DNA from: Vibrio sp. qd031
Lineage (GTDB): Bacteria > Pseudomonadota > Gammaproteobacteria > Enterobacterales > Vibrionaceae
Reading direction: 5' to 3'
Length of the DNA: 56,279 nt
Assembly: GCF_002100145.1 (NCBI RefSeq)
Contig: NZ_JXQD01000029.1
Span: 89,768 to 146,046 of the forward strand
Part shown: positions 40,583 to 47,972 of the stretch, piece after piece
Position numbering within the stretch: the stretch's first letter is position 1
Layout: each line of letters opens with the position of its first letter
Position numbers and translations under genes: made by a program
The notes under the pieces: generated by a model
The model's database searches: none
Told to the model about the DNA's origin: nothing
Seen by the model: only the letters and a program-made list of their open reading frames with translations

Positions 40583-41992
40583 TTACACCTCATCTTTTCC
40601 TTTTAGACCGATAGAGAACTTCTCTAGGTAGGCGTTAGGTTGCTTGCCATCGTAAACAATGTTGTCGATGAAATGGGTTTGCGGTGCGCGGAAACCATCT
40701 TCTTCTGTGAAGTTAGGGAAATCGCTGGCGCTCAATACGCCATCGTCGATAAGCGCTTCGGCAGCTTGTTGGTAGATGTCTGGACGATAAACGCTTTTCG
40801 CGATATCCATGTACCATTCATCCGATTTCTGATCTGGGATTTGTCCCCAGCGGCGCATTTGGGTGAGGTACCAAATAGCATCACTGTAGTACGGGTAAGT
40901 CGCGTTATGGCGGAAGAACACGTTAAAATCAGGCACGTCTCGCTTGTCGCCTTTTTCGTATTCAAAGGTGCCCGTCATACTGTTGGCAATAACTTCGGCG
41001 TCCGCTCCTACGTATTCACTTTTTGCCAGCATCTCCACCGCTTCTGGGCGGTTAGCGTTGTCATTTTCATCCAACCAATGAGCAGCTCGAATCATCGCTT
41101 TTACGACGCGAATATGGGTGTTTGGATTTTCTTCAGCCCAGCTTTTCGATACACCGAATACTTTTTCAGGGTTGTTTTTCCAAATTTCATAATCGGTAAC
41201 GACAGGAACGCCAATGCCTTTAAACACGGCTTGTTGGTTCCACGGTTCGCCGACACAGTAGCCATAGATCGTGCCGGCTTCCATTGTGGCAGGCATTTGC
41301 GGTGGTGGTGTTACGCTAAGCAAAACATCGGCTTCAAGTTGGCCACTGTTGTCACCCGCTTTTGGCGCGTAAAAACCCGGATGAATACCACCGGCTGCTA
41401 GCCAATAGCGCAGTTCGTAGTTGTGGGTAGACACGGGGAATACCATTCCCATGTTAAAGGCTTTACCGTCGTCAAGGTAGCTTTCAACCACTGGTTTAAG
41501 AGCGTCGGCTTTAATTGGGTGCTGCGGCTTACCATCGGCTTGTTTAGGAACGTGCTGTTCCATTTGTTCCCAAATATCGTTAGATACAGTAATCGCGTTC
41601 CCGTTTAAATCCATTGAGAAGGCGGTAATGATGGGCGACTGTGTTCCAATACCAATTGTTGCTCCAAGTGGTTGTCCGGCGAGCATATGTGCGCCGTCCA
41701 GTTCGCCATCAATAACGCGGTCTAATAGCACCTTCCAGTTTGCTTGTGCTTCTAGGGTGACATAGAGGCCTTCGTCTTCGAAGTAACCATTTTCGTAGGC
41801 TACGGCGAGTGGCGCCATGTCGGTTAATTTAATGAAGCCAAATTTTAGATCTTCGATTTCGGGTTCGCCAAGTTCAGCCCATGCGACTTGCATACACAAG
41901 CCCAAAACCGCACTGGATGAAAGCGCAAATTTAGCCAGTCGAGCACTTTTGTTCTTAGAGTTAGAAAGAGTGTTTAAAGTTGTCTTGGGCAT
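40583..41992 (-). CDS. nrtA: Nitrate ABC transporter substrate-binding protein NrtA
   Basis: This is the periplasmic receptor of the nitrate importer. The 469-residue protein has an export signal ending in AWA at about residue 39, then the NrtA-type body ([21 protein letters not shown] and [11 protein letters not shown]). The open frame runs upstream to 42343, but that part is the promoter region. The ATG at 41992 follows AAAAGGAG at the right distance. It heads the nrtA-nrtB-ATPase operon. Confidence 0.9.
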   Translation of the reverse strand: MPKTTLNTLSNSKNKSARLAKFALSSSAVLGLCMQVAWAELGEPEIEDLKFGFIKLTDMAPLAVAYENGYFEDEGLYVTLEAQANWKVLLDRVIDGELDGAHMLAGQPLGATIGIGTQSPIITAFSMDLNGNAITVSNDIWEQMEQHVPKQADGKPQHPIKADALKPVVESYLDDGKAFNMGMVFPVSTHNYELRYWLAAGGIHPGFYAPKAGDNSGQLEADVLLSVTPPPQMPATMEAGTIYGYCVGEPWNQQAVFKGIGVPVVTDYEIWKNNPEKVFGVSKSWAEENPNTHIRVVKAMIRAAHWLDENDNANRPEAVEMLAKSEYVGADAEVIANSMTGTFEYEKGDKRDVPDFNVFFRHNATYPYYSDAIWYLTQMRRWGQIPDQKSDEWYMDIAKSVYRPDIYQQAAEALIDDGVLSASDFPNFTEEDGFRAPQTHFIDNIVYDGKQPNAYLEKFSIGLKGKDEV

Positions 41993-42076
41993 AGCAAATC
42001 TCCTTTTCGCTGCAGCTACCGTAGAGTAATTTTTGATGCTAACTGTCTGGTTTGCATCTGAAGTTAATTTCAATAG

Positions 42077-42092
42077 AACAAGTAGCGTGCCA
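42077..42092 (-). promoter_or_regulatory. Sigma-54-type promoter for the nitrate operon
   Basis: On the minus strand TGGCACG-CTAC-TTGTT matches the consensus TGGCACG-N4-TTGCW except for T at the last G-C position. It lies about 85 bp before the nrtA start. Nitrogen control by NtrC is therefore likely. Confidence 0.55.
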
Positions 42093-42166
42093 ACTTGGAA
42101 ATCATATAATAAACAGTGGTTTAACTGGTTGCTCAGGTGCGGATAGTGATCTTGGTGCATGTTCGC

Positions 42167-42181
42167 TGTGCAGGTTGCACA
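42167..42181. promoter_or_regulatory. Inverted repeat TGTGCA-N3-TGCACA upstream of the sigma-54 promoter
   Basis: TGTGCAGGTTGCACA has perfect 6-bp arms and lies about 75-100 bp upstream of the -12/-24 element, a typical distance for an activator site. It is GTGCA-rich like NtrC sites but is not a full consensus match. Confidence 0.4.
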
Positions 42182-42335
42182 ATCATATGCTAACCATTTA
42201 GAGGTAGTTTGGTGTGCGAGGTATAGGTCATAATTCTTGGGAAATTCAACAGTGAGAACTAGGCATAAGGGTATGAGGAGCAATAAGAAAATAGATTTGT
42301 GATTTTGATTATTTAACAAGGGATTAGGCATAAAA

Positions 42336-42358
42336 AGGGACACCCTTAGGTGTCCCTT
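42336..42358 (-). terminator. Terminator at the chromosomal side of att copy 1
   Basis: AAGGGACACC-CTTAG-GTGTCCCTT is followed on the minus strand by TTTTTATG. It lies just downstream of the ssrA-like 3' end, as expected for a stable RNA gene terminator. Confidence 0.75.
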
Positions 42359-42359
42359 A

Positions 42360-42486
42360 CCAAAAGCTTGGTGGGCTGTTGGGATTTGAACGACTTTCTT
42401 ATTTTCATAAAATTCAATAGGTTATACGGTGTTTTGAATTTGATGTAACATCAAGATTCTAATTCAAAAGGAACTGAACCTGCGTC
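42360..42486 (-). repeat. ssrA 3'-end-like att remnant, copy 1
   Basis: On the minus strand this ends in TTCAAATCCCAACAGCCCACCA-like sequence (a one-base-shortened tmRNA 3' end). About 80 bp to the right GAACTGAACCTGCGTC recalls the other half of the tmRNA T arm. It differs from the other three copies in the flanking GCTT (CCAAAAGCTTGG in place of CCAAACGTTTGG). It marks the left edge of the accessory region. Confidence 0.6.
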
Positions 42487-42653
42487 AAAGTATAACTTTT
42501 TAATATTAAATCTAGTGTTATTCATAGCAAAATGATCTTAAAACGACCTGCAATGGCGATTCACCGACAGGTGATTTATCACTGTTGACCAAATGAGTTT
42601 AGAATACTTGTTGAAGACGGTATTAGACCAAAAGGTTTGAATGCTTTGTTCAA

Positions 42654-42683
42654 ATGATATGAGCCAAATATTGCTCATATCAT
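42654..42683 (-). other. Inverted repeat after the DUF4143 ATPase gene
   Basis: ATGATATGAGC/GCTCATATCAT are perfect 11-bp arms around 8 bp. It lies about 40 bp downstream of the ATPase stop on the minus strand and could be its terminator, although the T-run is short. Confidence 0.45.
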
Positions 42684-42719
42684 GGATTCTTGGATCTTAA
42701 TGAATACTTTCTTGCTCGC

Positions 42720-44051
42720 TCAGCTGCTATCTAGATCTCTTAGGTGATCAAGTAAGTATTCAGTGTAGTAAAGTGGCATCACGATGTGCACTTTCTCTGT
42801 TGCTGGAGAGCCTTGAGTACCTGTAAGTTTGATCGTCTTGTGGGGCTTGCACTTTTCAATGTAAGACTGCAATGATTTTGCACGAGTTCGCTTACCGCTC
42901 TTTACTTCTACAGGTACAATACGACCTAGGTCATCAGCGATGACGAACTCTATCTCAGCTCTTGCGTCTCCCCAAGAGAAACAGGGTTCAATGCCTAGTG
43001 CGGCGATTTCCTGTTGAACATAGTTTTCTGCGACATATCCCTTGTATTCATAGCCTTGTTGTTTGATTTCACGGTAACCCGTGCCGAGCATATGGTTCAA
43101 CAGGCCTACATCAAAGAGAAATAATTTAACCGTATTTTCCTTCTGATAAGCAGCTAAAGGAGAACGAGGTTGTCCTTCAATAGGGTGATTCTTTAGTGCA
43201 AGTCGACACTTGTGAAGCCATGTGATCGCACTTTCATATTCAGCATAGCGAGATTTTCGTTCGTGAACGCCCTTGAATTTGAACCGTTTAACTGAGTCAT
43301 CGAATACCGAAGATAACTGGGCTGGGATGCTTCGAAATACAGATTCGATGAGTTGCGCATCCACTTTTCCAGAGTATTTTCCGAAATCACGCATGTAGCC
43401 CTCAATTAAGTTTCGATGGACTTCAGAGACGGCTTCAATTCGGTCAATGATGCTGAGTTGAGAGTTTTCGAACCACGAGTTTACGGCTTCAGGCATGCCG
43501 CCAACGAAGTAATAATCAGTTAGTAGCTCGATTAACTTGGAATGAGCCGCAGAGGAATTCAGTTTTTGGTCAAATGCTTTTTGAAGTGCTTTCTCTCTAG
43601 ATGCCCACAAAAACTCCCTGAAAGTCAGTGGCCTTAAGTTGTGTTGCTCAACTTTTCCAACAGGAAAGGAGGTGAGCAATCCGATATTGGAACCACTTGC
43701 AGCAACATAAGCTTCAGGAGCCTTTTCTGCAAAGTATTTAAGAGCGGTAACCGCTCTTGGGCATTCACCAATTTCATCTAAAATAAGAAGATCTGTAGAT
43801 AGTTCGAAGATTTGACCTGTTAAGAGTTCAATGTTGGTGATGATGTCATCAGGGTTTAGAGAGCCAGAAAAAGCCTCCATTAACTCTGGACTTTCTAAAA
43901 AATCGATCCTTAGGACATTTTCGAATGTACTTCCTAATAGCTCCTGCAATAAGAATGTTTTGCCAGTTTGTCTAGCACCGTCAATCAGTAGAGGCTTCCT
44001 GGTTGGCTTTTCTTTCCAGGTAAGTAGGCTTTCAAGCAGTGTTCGTTTCAT
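42720..44051 (-). CDS. ATPase with DUF4143 domain
   Basis: This 443-residue protein belongs to the AAA_14/DUF4143 group found widely in genomic islands. The N-terminal ATPase has Walker A GARQTGKT (residues 25-32) and Walker B DLLILDEIGECP. The C-terminal DUF4143 region ends in a PD-(D/E)xK-like pattern (EIEFVIADD...VPVEVKSGK). The cellular role of the family is poorly known. Its promoter region carries several TGCGC-centred palindromes, which suggests autoregulation or a dedicated repressor. It is the main cargo of the first module, and the gene is intact. Confidence 0.85.
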   Translation of the reverse strand: MKRTLLESLLTWKEKPTRKPLLIDGARQTGKTFLLQELLGSTFENVLRIDFLESPELMEAFSGSLNPDDIITNIELLTGQIFELSTDLLILDEIGECPRAVTALKYFAEKAPEAYVAASGSNIGLLTSFPVGKVEQHNLRPLTFREFLWASREKALQKAFDQKLNSSAAHSKLIELLTDYYFVGGMPEAVNSWFENSQLSIIDRIEAVSEVHRNLIEGYMRDFGKYSGKVDAQLIESVFRSIPAQLSSVFDDSVKRFKFKGVHERKSRYAEYESAITWLHKCRLALKNHPIEGQPRSPLAAYQKENTVKLFLFDVGLLNHMLGTGYREIKQQGYEYKGYVAENYVQQEIAALGIEPCFSWGDARAEIEFVIADDLGRIVPVEVKSGKRTRAKSLQSYIEKCKPHKTIKLTGTQGSPATEKVHIVMPLYYTEYLLDHLRDLDSS

Positions 44052-44128
44052 CTAGCCACCTTAGTGATAGCGATTTCATATTCGTTGTTTATTACATAAA
44101 AATGCGCGATAAAATGCAAGCATTAACA

Positions 44129-44177
44129 TTTTAATGCGCATTAAAAAGTAATTTTTCACATTTTAATGCGCTTAAAA
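44129..44177. promoter_or_regulatory. Operator-like palindromes upstream of the ATPase gene
   Basis: TTTTAATGCGCATTAAAA (44129-44146) is a perfect 18-bp palindrome, and TTTTAATGCGCTTAAAA (44161-44177) is a near copy 32 bp away. A third partial copy (AAAATGCGCGATAAAA) lies at about 44099. The ATPase gene starts 78 bp to the left. Confidence 0.6.
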
Positions 44178-44306
44178 GTGTGTTTTTTGGTGTGTGCATG
44201 ATGATGTGGGGGAGCGAGGTGCGGTAATGAGTATATGGTGAGTGATCCGCACCAGTAGTTTTTGGACACTGAGTTAAGTGAGTATAATCACTAACGAGGT
44301 GAATCA

Positions 44307-44588
44307 ATGTCCATTAAGAAAACTAAACGAACTCGACACACAGAAGAATTTAAAACCGAAGCTCTGAAGCTAGCCGATTCGATAGGTGTGGCCAAAGCTG
44401 CTAGACAGCTTTCTTTGCATGAATCTCAGCTTTACGCTTGGCGAAAGGCTATAAAGCACAACGCCAGTATCACTGGTCGAGAGAAAGAACTGGTTTCTGA
44501 AAACGCTAAGCTCAAGCACCTGCTAGCGGAACAAGCAGAGGAACTAGAAGTCGTAAAAAGGCCGCAACCTACTTCGCCAAGCATCTAA
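44307..44588 (+). CDS. IS3-family transposase OrfA
   Basis: The 93-residue OrfA has the usual HTH (about 10-50, FKTEALKLADSIGVAKAARQL), a leucine zipper-like segment (KELVSENAKLKHLLAEQAEE) and LEVVKR near the end. OrfA alone does not transpose. It is complete, but its partner OrfB is broken. Confidence 0.85.
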   Translation: MSIKKTKRTRHTEEFKTEALKLADSIGVAKAARQLSLHESQLYAWRKAIKHNASITGREKELVSENAKLKHLLAEQAEELEVVKRPQPTSPSI

Positions 44589-44985
44589 AGTAGAGTCTTA
44601 CGAGTTTATGCTAGAGCACTGACTACTCTTCGGCATCACCCAAATGAGTAAGGTGCTCGATGTCTCTCGAAGTGGGTTTTATCACTGGTTGAAACACCGC
44701 CACAAGGCAATTTCACGTGAGCTTGCACGCTGTGAGCTTGATAATAAGGTAAAGTAAGCCTTTGTCGAAGGTAAGGAGCGCGATGGTGCTCGACGCATTC
44801 AGAAAGCTCTGGATGAAGACAAAAGCCCCCATAATATCAAGACAATATCACAAAGCATGAAACGGCAAGGCTTGGTAGCGAAGGCTGCACGGAAGTGATT
44901 GAAGTTGATTATAACCAAACAAGAAGGCGCAGTGCTCTTGGATATCTAAGTCCAATCAACTTTGAAAAACAGAATGTCGCTTAAC
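44589..44985 (+). pseudogene. IS3-family OrfB remnant
   Basis: The frame starting near 44644 reads MSKVLDVSRSGFYHWLKHRH, typical of OrfB, and reaches an in-frame TAA at about 44756. The sequence continues with GARRIQKALDEDKSP, then jumps to the OrfB C-terminus (DYNQTRRRSALGYLSP) in another frame. The DDE catalytic core is missing, so this is a dead copy. Confidence 0.8.
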
Positions 44986-45032
44986 CGAGTGTCTAGTGTT
45001 GCTGGGGCAGATCACTTTTATCTTTTGCATGG

Positions 45033-45054
45033 TTTAGTACCTACATTTAGTACC
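45033..45054. promoter_or_regulatory. Arm-site-like direct repeats, pair 1
   Basis: TTTAGTACC occurs at 45033 and 45046 (period 13 bp), with the att core starting 66 bp to the right. The arrangement resembles integrase arm sites. Confidence 0.6.
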
Positions 45055-45119
45055 AAACAGCCAATAAAGTGAAGCAATATATAAAAAAAGCCCTACAAAT
45101 CAATTGGTTACAGACCTAT

Positions 45120-45257
45120 CCAAACGTTTGGTGGGCTGGCGGGAGTTGAATGGTTGTGTCAAAGCTTAACTTGTAAGGCTTTAGAGTTAATGTTCTAATT
45201 TAGTGTTACTTCAGATGTTACATTAAAATCCTGCTTAAAAAGGAACTGAACTCCCGT
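45120..45257 (-). repeat. ssrA 3'-end-like att remnant, copy 2
   Basis: CCAAACGTTTGG, GTGGGCTGG and CGGGAGTTGAA on the plus strand read as the tmRNA 3' end (TTCAACTCCCGCCAGC) on the minus strand, with one base missing. About 90 bp to the right, GGAACTGAACTCCCGTC recalls the T arm. The inner part resembles copy 1 (AAAAGGAACTGAAC). Confidence 0.7.
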
Positions 45258-45363
45258 CTTTATATGTACTATGGATATAAATATTTATTCAAATATAGCT
45301 AAATGTTCTATTGCTCAGTAGAGCATCTATATAGCTTATTGCATCAGATATACTTTCTGAATA

Positions 45364-46665
45364 CTAAATCTTCGAAAGTATCTTAGTAGCATTTTCAAAA
45401 ATTGAATCTGAGATCTTCTCAGGGAAATCTTCAGGTAGCTTTGCTTTTACTTGTAAGACTGCTTCGGGAAACTCATCTTTCAGCTCATTCAATATCTCTT
45501 GCATCTTATCTTGGCTGAAGTTTACAGCTTTAGCTGTATCCAGAAAGTGGCGAGGTAAAATTTTGTTAATTTCATACTTTTTCCCTCTAGTCGCTTTGAG
45601 TCCCATTGCTAGCTTGAGTTTTCTAATATTTAGACCGCGACCGCCTAGAAGTGGATATGCTGATAAAATATCGTAGAATGGAGTCAATCGATAACTCCCT
45701 CCCTTCTCAATATAAATAGAATAGTTCTTAGCATGTCCATCGGTAGCCCCTATTATCCACTGAAAAACTTGAAACTTCATGAAGTTATACTGATCTTCTA
45801 GAGCATTACTTGAACCCATGAGTAGCTTCATGATTTCCGAAATACCAGGGCCACCTTGAGATTCGTACTTGATTGATGATGGCATACCAAACACTTGGCA
45901 CATGTCTTCTTGAGGTAGACGGAGTAAGTTAGCTTTACCTTTAGTCCAGCGTCTATCGAATCGCTCTACAGCTAAAGCTTTCAGGTTATCAGTTTTGATC
46001 ATGTGGACATTGGGAGCTGCAAACCCTAGTGCTTTAGCTAACTCGATGCAAAGGTACTCATTTTCAACACTGTCTTTAAGATCTAATGTTGCGTTTGCTT
46101 GTTGTATTTCGCCAATTGGTAGTTTGATGATATGAGTTGTTGGAGTATTACCTTTAGGGATACACCACTGTTCATCAACGAATAGGAGTGCTGTTTTTTC
46201 TTGAGCACCAGCCACTGATATTCTGAAATCATCTTCTTCTTCAACCATTCCGAGGGGGATATCGGATTTGTAAGCTGAGAGCACGGCATCCAACTTTTTA
46301 TCATCTAAGACTTGGTAATTGAGCGGTTCATTTTTGTAAGGCTGCTCAGGAGAAATTAAAGCAATAGCTCCGACGCTATCTTTACCAACCTCTTTGAGAA
46401 GATCAAATGGCTGCTTAGATGAGGCTTTATAACGAGCTACGATCCTATCTCTCACCTTTGGGCTATCAGGTAAAAGGTTGTCGAAGTAGTTGATGACTGA
46501 GTCTGAAGTTATAGGTGGCAGTTGTAATTTTAGAGATAATGATAGTGGTCGGGATTTGTCACTGGTTACCCAGGTCTTATCATACTGAAAAGTATGAGCA
46601 CCATTCTTCTGTTTGTTGAGAGTCCCTACGAGTTTTCCGTTCATGTATGCGTTTAGTTTTTGCAT
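45364..46665 (-). CDS. hipA: HipA toxin, serine/threonine kinase (HipBA module 1)
   Basis: HipA phosphorylates GltX (glutamyl-tRNA synthetase) and causes growth arrest and persistence in E. coli. The 433-residue protein is a close relative of E. coli HipA: VAGAQEKTALL places Ser150 as the autophosphorylation site, and GATDGHAKN places Asp309 and Asn314. Asp332 (in PFYDIL) binds metal. It abuts the antitoxin gene. It sits alone between two att-like copies with hipB and a broken zinc-ribbon gene. Confidence 0.92.
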   Translation of the reverse strand: MQKLNAYMNGKLVGTLNKQKNGAHTFQYDKTWVTSDKSRPLSLSLKLQLPPITSDSVINYFDNLLPDSPKVRDRIVARYKASSKQPFDLLKEVGKDSVGAIALISPEQPYKNEPLNYQVLDDKKLDAVLSAYKSDIPLGMVEEEDDFRISVAGAQEKTALLFVDEQWCIPKGNTPTTHIIKLPIGEIQQANATLDLKDSVENEYLCIELAKALGFAAPNVHMIKTDNLKALAVERFDRRWTKGKANLLRLPQEDMCQVFGMPSSIKYESQGGPGISEIMKLLMGSSNALEDQYNFMKFQVFQWIIGATDGHAKNYSIYIEKGGSYRLTPFYDILSAYPLLGGRGLNIRKLKLAMGLKATRGKKYEINKILPRHFLDTAKAVNFSQDKMQEILNELKDEFPEAVLQVKAKLPEDFPEKISDSIFENATKILSKI

Positions 46666-46913
46666 TACCAGTTCTCATCATCTTGGCTATCTTGTGAGCT
46701 TACTTGTGTTTTTTCCTGGATGCTCAGTGTCAGTTCCATCGCCTGAATAAGTTTAAAGAAAGTCGAAAGTGTTGTCTTATCAGGACTATTTTCGAAGTTT
46801 GAGATAGTTGCTTGCTTTATGCCTACCCTTTTGGCTAACTCTGATTGAGTCCAGCCGTTCTTTTGCCTTATTAGGAGCATCATGTCAGCGAGTTGCTTTG
46901 GACTATATATCAT
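46665..46913 (-). CDS. hipB: HipB antitoxin (HipBA module 1)
   Basis: HipB is the HTH antitoxin that binds HipA and represses the operon. The 82-residue protein has the Cro-type HTH (RQKNGWTQSELAKRVGIKQA) and ends in a tryptophan (DENW), as E. coli HipB does. I use the ATG at 46913 because GAGGG lies about 9 bases upstream. The TTG at 46922 is too close to that site. Its stop overlaps the hipA start by one base. Confidence 0.9.
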   Translation of the reverse strand: MIYSPKQLADMMLLIRQKNGWTQSELAKRVGIKQATISNFENSPDKTTLSTFFKLIQAMELTLSIQEKTQVSSQDSQDDENW

Positions 46914-46960
46914 TTCTTCCAACCCTCTATAGAATTAAGGTGCGACTTCATATCTCTCAT

Positions 46961-47062
46961 TATCCTCTATTGAGGATAGAGTAAAGTATATCCCTTAGTG
47001 GGGGTATTGTCTACCGTATCCCCACAAGGGTATTTTATAGTTGATATCCCTTTGTGGGGGTA
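46961..47062. promoter_or_regulatory. Four HipB-type operators with 28-bp period
   Basis: TATCCTCTATTGAGGATA (46961) is a perfect TATCC-N8-GGATA site. Variants follow at 46989 (TATCCCTTAGTGGGGGTA), about 47017 (imperfect) and 47045 (TATCCCTTTGTGGGGGTA). Each starts 28 bp after the last. E. coli hipBA also has four operators of this consensus. Confidence 0.75.
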
Positions 47063-47098
47063 TTGGATTGTATGGTGAGACATAGGGAGCATCGGGTT

Positions 47099-47135
47099 CT
47101 GTTCATTTTTTTAGTTTGTTCATAAAAATGAACAG
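47099..47135. other. Inverted repeat CTGTTCATTTTT
   Basis: CTGTTCATTTTT and AAAAATGAACAG are perfect 12-bp arms, with further GTTCAT and ATGAAC copies inside and to the right. It lies between the hipB operators and the broken zinc-ribbon gene and may be a terminator or operator. Confidence 0.45.
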
Positions 47136-47163
47136 GGGAATAAAATGAACACTTGATGTGTCT

Positions 47164-47454
47164 TTATTTCGAAGAGACTTCGCTAGCATACAGGTGGTTA
47201 TGACATTTTGGGCAGGTAGGTTGCCCTGGCAATAAAGCTTGCTATTGGCAGTTACACATGATGCATTCGAATGTTGCTGTATTTTTGGGTATTGCTGGCG
47301 GAGGATCTATCGATTTGTTTCTTGGTACAAGCCAAGGATCGTTGTGTTGATAGGACACTCGACTCCCATGACTAGAGTAACTAGTTGTTGAGTGACGTTT
47401 GACTCGATGGCTATCGATAGCTGAGTTCAAACGTTGATATGCTGTTTTTTGCAT
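47164..47454 (-). pseudogene. Zinc-ribbon gene with an in-frame TAG stop
   Basis: Reading through the TAG at 47242-47244 gives one 96-codon frame. It has a basic N-terminal half rich in Ser, CIMCNC just before the stop, and CPKCHNHLYASE after it. The four cysteines would make a single zinc ribbon, and the stop falls between its two halves, so the ribbon is cut. It is probably a recently inactivated gene. A sequencing error is possible. Confidence 0.6.
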
Positions 47455-47473
47455 TGGTGCTTAAGGTCAAATA

Positions 47474-47590
47474 GCGCATGTTTTAGTACCTATGTTTAGT
47501 ACAAAACCGCTAAAACTAGATGTATAAATACAAAAAGGGCGATAACTCAATGAGTTACCGCCCTTTCCAAACGTTTGGTGGAGCTGGCGG
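47474..47590 (-). repeat. Direct repeat of about 115 bp, left copy
   Basis: This stretch, from GCGCATGTTTTAGTACC to GCTGGCG, is repeated almost exactly at 49334-49448. It holds an arm-site pair (47482 and 47495), a terminator hairpin (AAAGGGCGGTAACTC-ATT-GAGTTATCGCCCTTT on the minus strand) and the att core. The left copy has the full tmRNA acceptor end GCTCCACCA. Confidence 0.85.
47530..47566 (-). terminator. Terminator next to att copy 3
   Basis: AAAGGGCGGTAACTC and GAGTTATCGCCCTTT form a long stem with one mismatch. On the minus strand it follows the ssrA-like 3' end directly and is followed by TTTTTG. Confidence 0.8.
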
Positions 47591-47770
47591 GGGTCGCCTT
47601 CAACTGCCTTAAAAAACAGTAACTTCAATAGGTTAGGGTGTTTGTGATATTGAAAAATAACCCTTTAGTACCTCATCTTAGTACCATATAAACCCAGTAT
47701 CAAGACTAAGCCTTTACACGCAAATAAGAACGCGGGTTCAGCTCCCATTTGAGGAGTTGAACCCGCGTCC
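47567..47770 (-). repeat. ssrA 3'-end-like att remnant, copy 3
   Basis: On the minus strand CGCCAGCTCCACCA is exactly the tmRNA 3' end. About 160 bp to the right, GGACGCGGGTTCAACTCC (47753-47770) is exactly the T-arm half of tmRNA. A further arm-site-like pair (TTTAGTACC at 47664, CTTAGTACC at 47677, period 13) lies between them. Confidence 0.75.
47728..47770. repeat. Hairpin made of two tmRNA T-arm halves
   Basis: GAACGCGGGTTCAGCTCC (47728-47745) and its near complement ending in GAACCCGCGTCC (to 47770) form an 18-bp stem with two mismatches around a 7-nt loop. It looks like two att halves joined head to head. Confidence 0.65.
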
Positions 47771-47972
47771 TAGTTTTGTCTGAAGCACTCATAGATTTAA
47801 GACGGTTAAAAGAAGCCACTATGGTGTTCTTTTGTAAGTCTGAATCGATTGCTCTTGAATAGTGTCTCGGTTAATACCTTAAGAAATCCTTTGTAACAAC
47901 AAGAGTCTGGTTGCATTCTGTTCTAAGAGCAATAATTCTTTTTTTTCAGTTAGTTGTAGAAAAGGGTTTGTT

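Larger units (their letters stand above)
44243..45014 (+). mobile_element. Decayed IS3-family insertion sequence
   Basis: The terminal inverted repeats (GTGATCCGCACCAGTAGTTT at the left, and the reverse complement of the right end GTGATCTGCCCCAGCAACAC) share most positions, including GACACT and GTTAAG. The element is only about 770 bp because the middle of orfB is deleted. No target duplication is visible (GAG against CTT). It is inactive. Confidence 0.75.

Noticed and set aside
40640..41401. 253-codon ORF on the plus strand
   Set aside because: It lies entirely antisense to nrtA, which has clear family similarity and a ribosome binding site. This is a shadow frame.
41993..42343. N-terminal extension of NrtA (about 117 codons)
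   Set aside because: The extended part has no family similarity, contains the sigma-54-type promoter, and the signal peptide and ribosome binding site start at 41992.
47242..47244. Selenocysteine or pyrrolysine reading of the stop codon
   Set aside because: The codon is TAG, not TGA, and no pyrrolysine genes or context are visible. A plain nonsense mutation or sequencing error is simpler.
47567..47770. Complete ssrA (tmRNA) gene
   Set aside because: Only the 3' acceptor end and a T-arm half are present. No tag reading frame or 5' acceptor half is seen, so it is a remnant.
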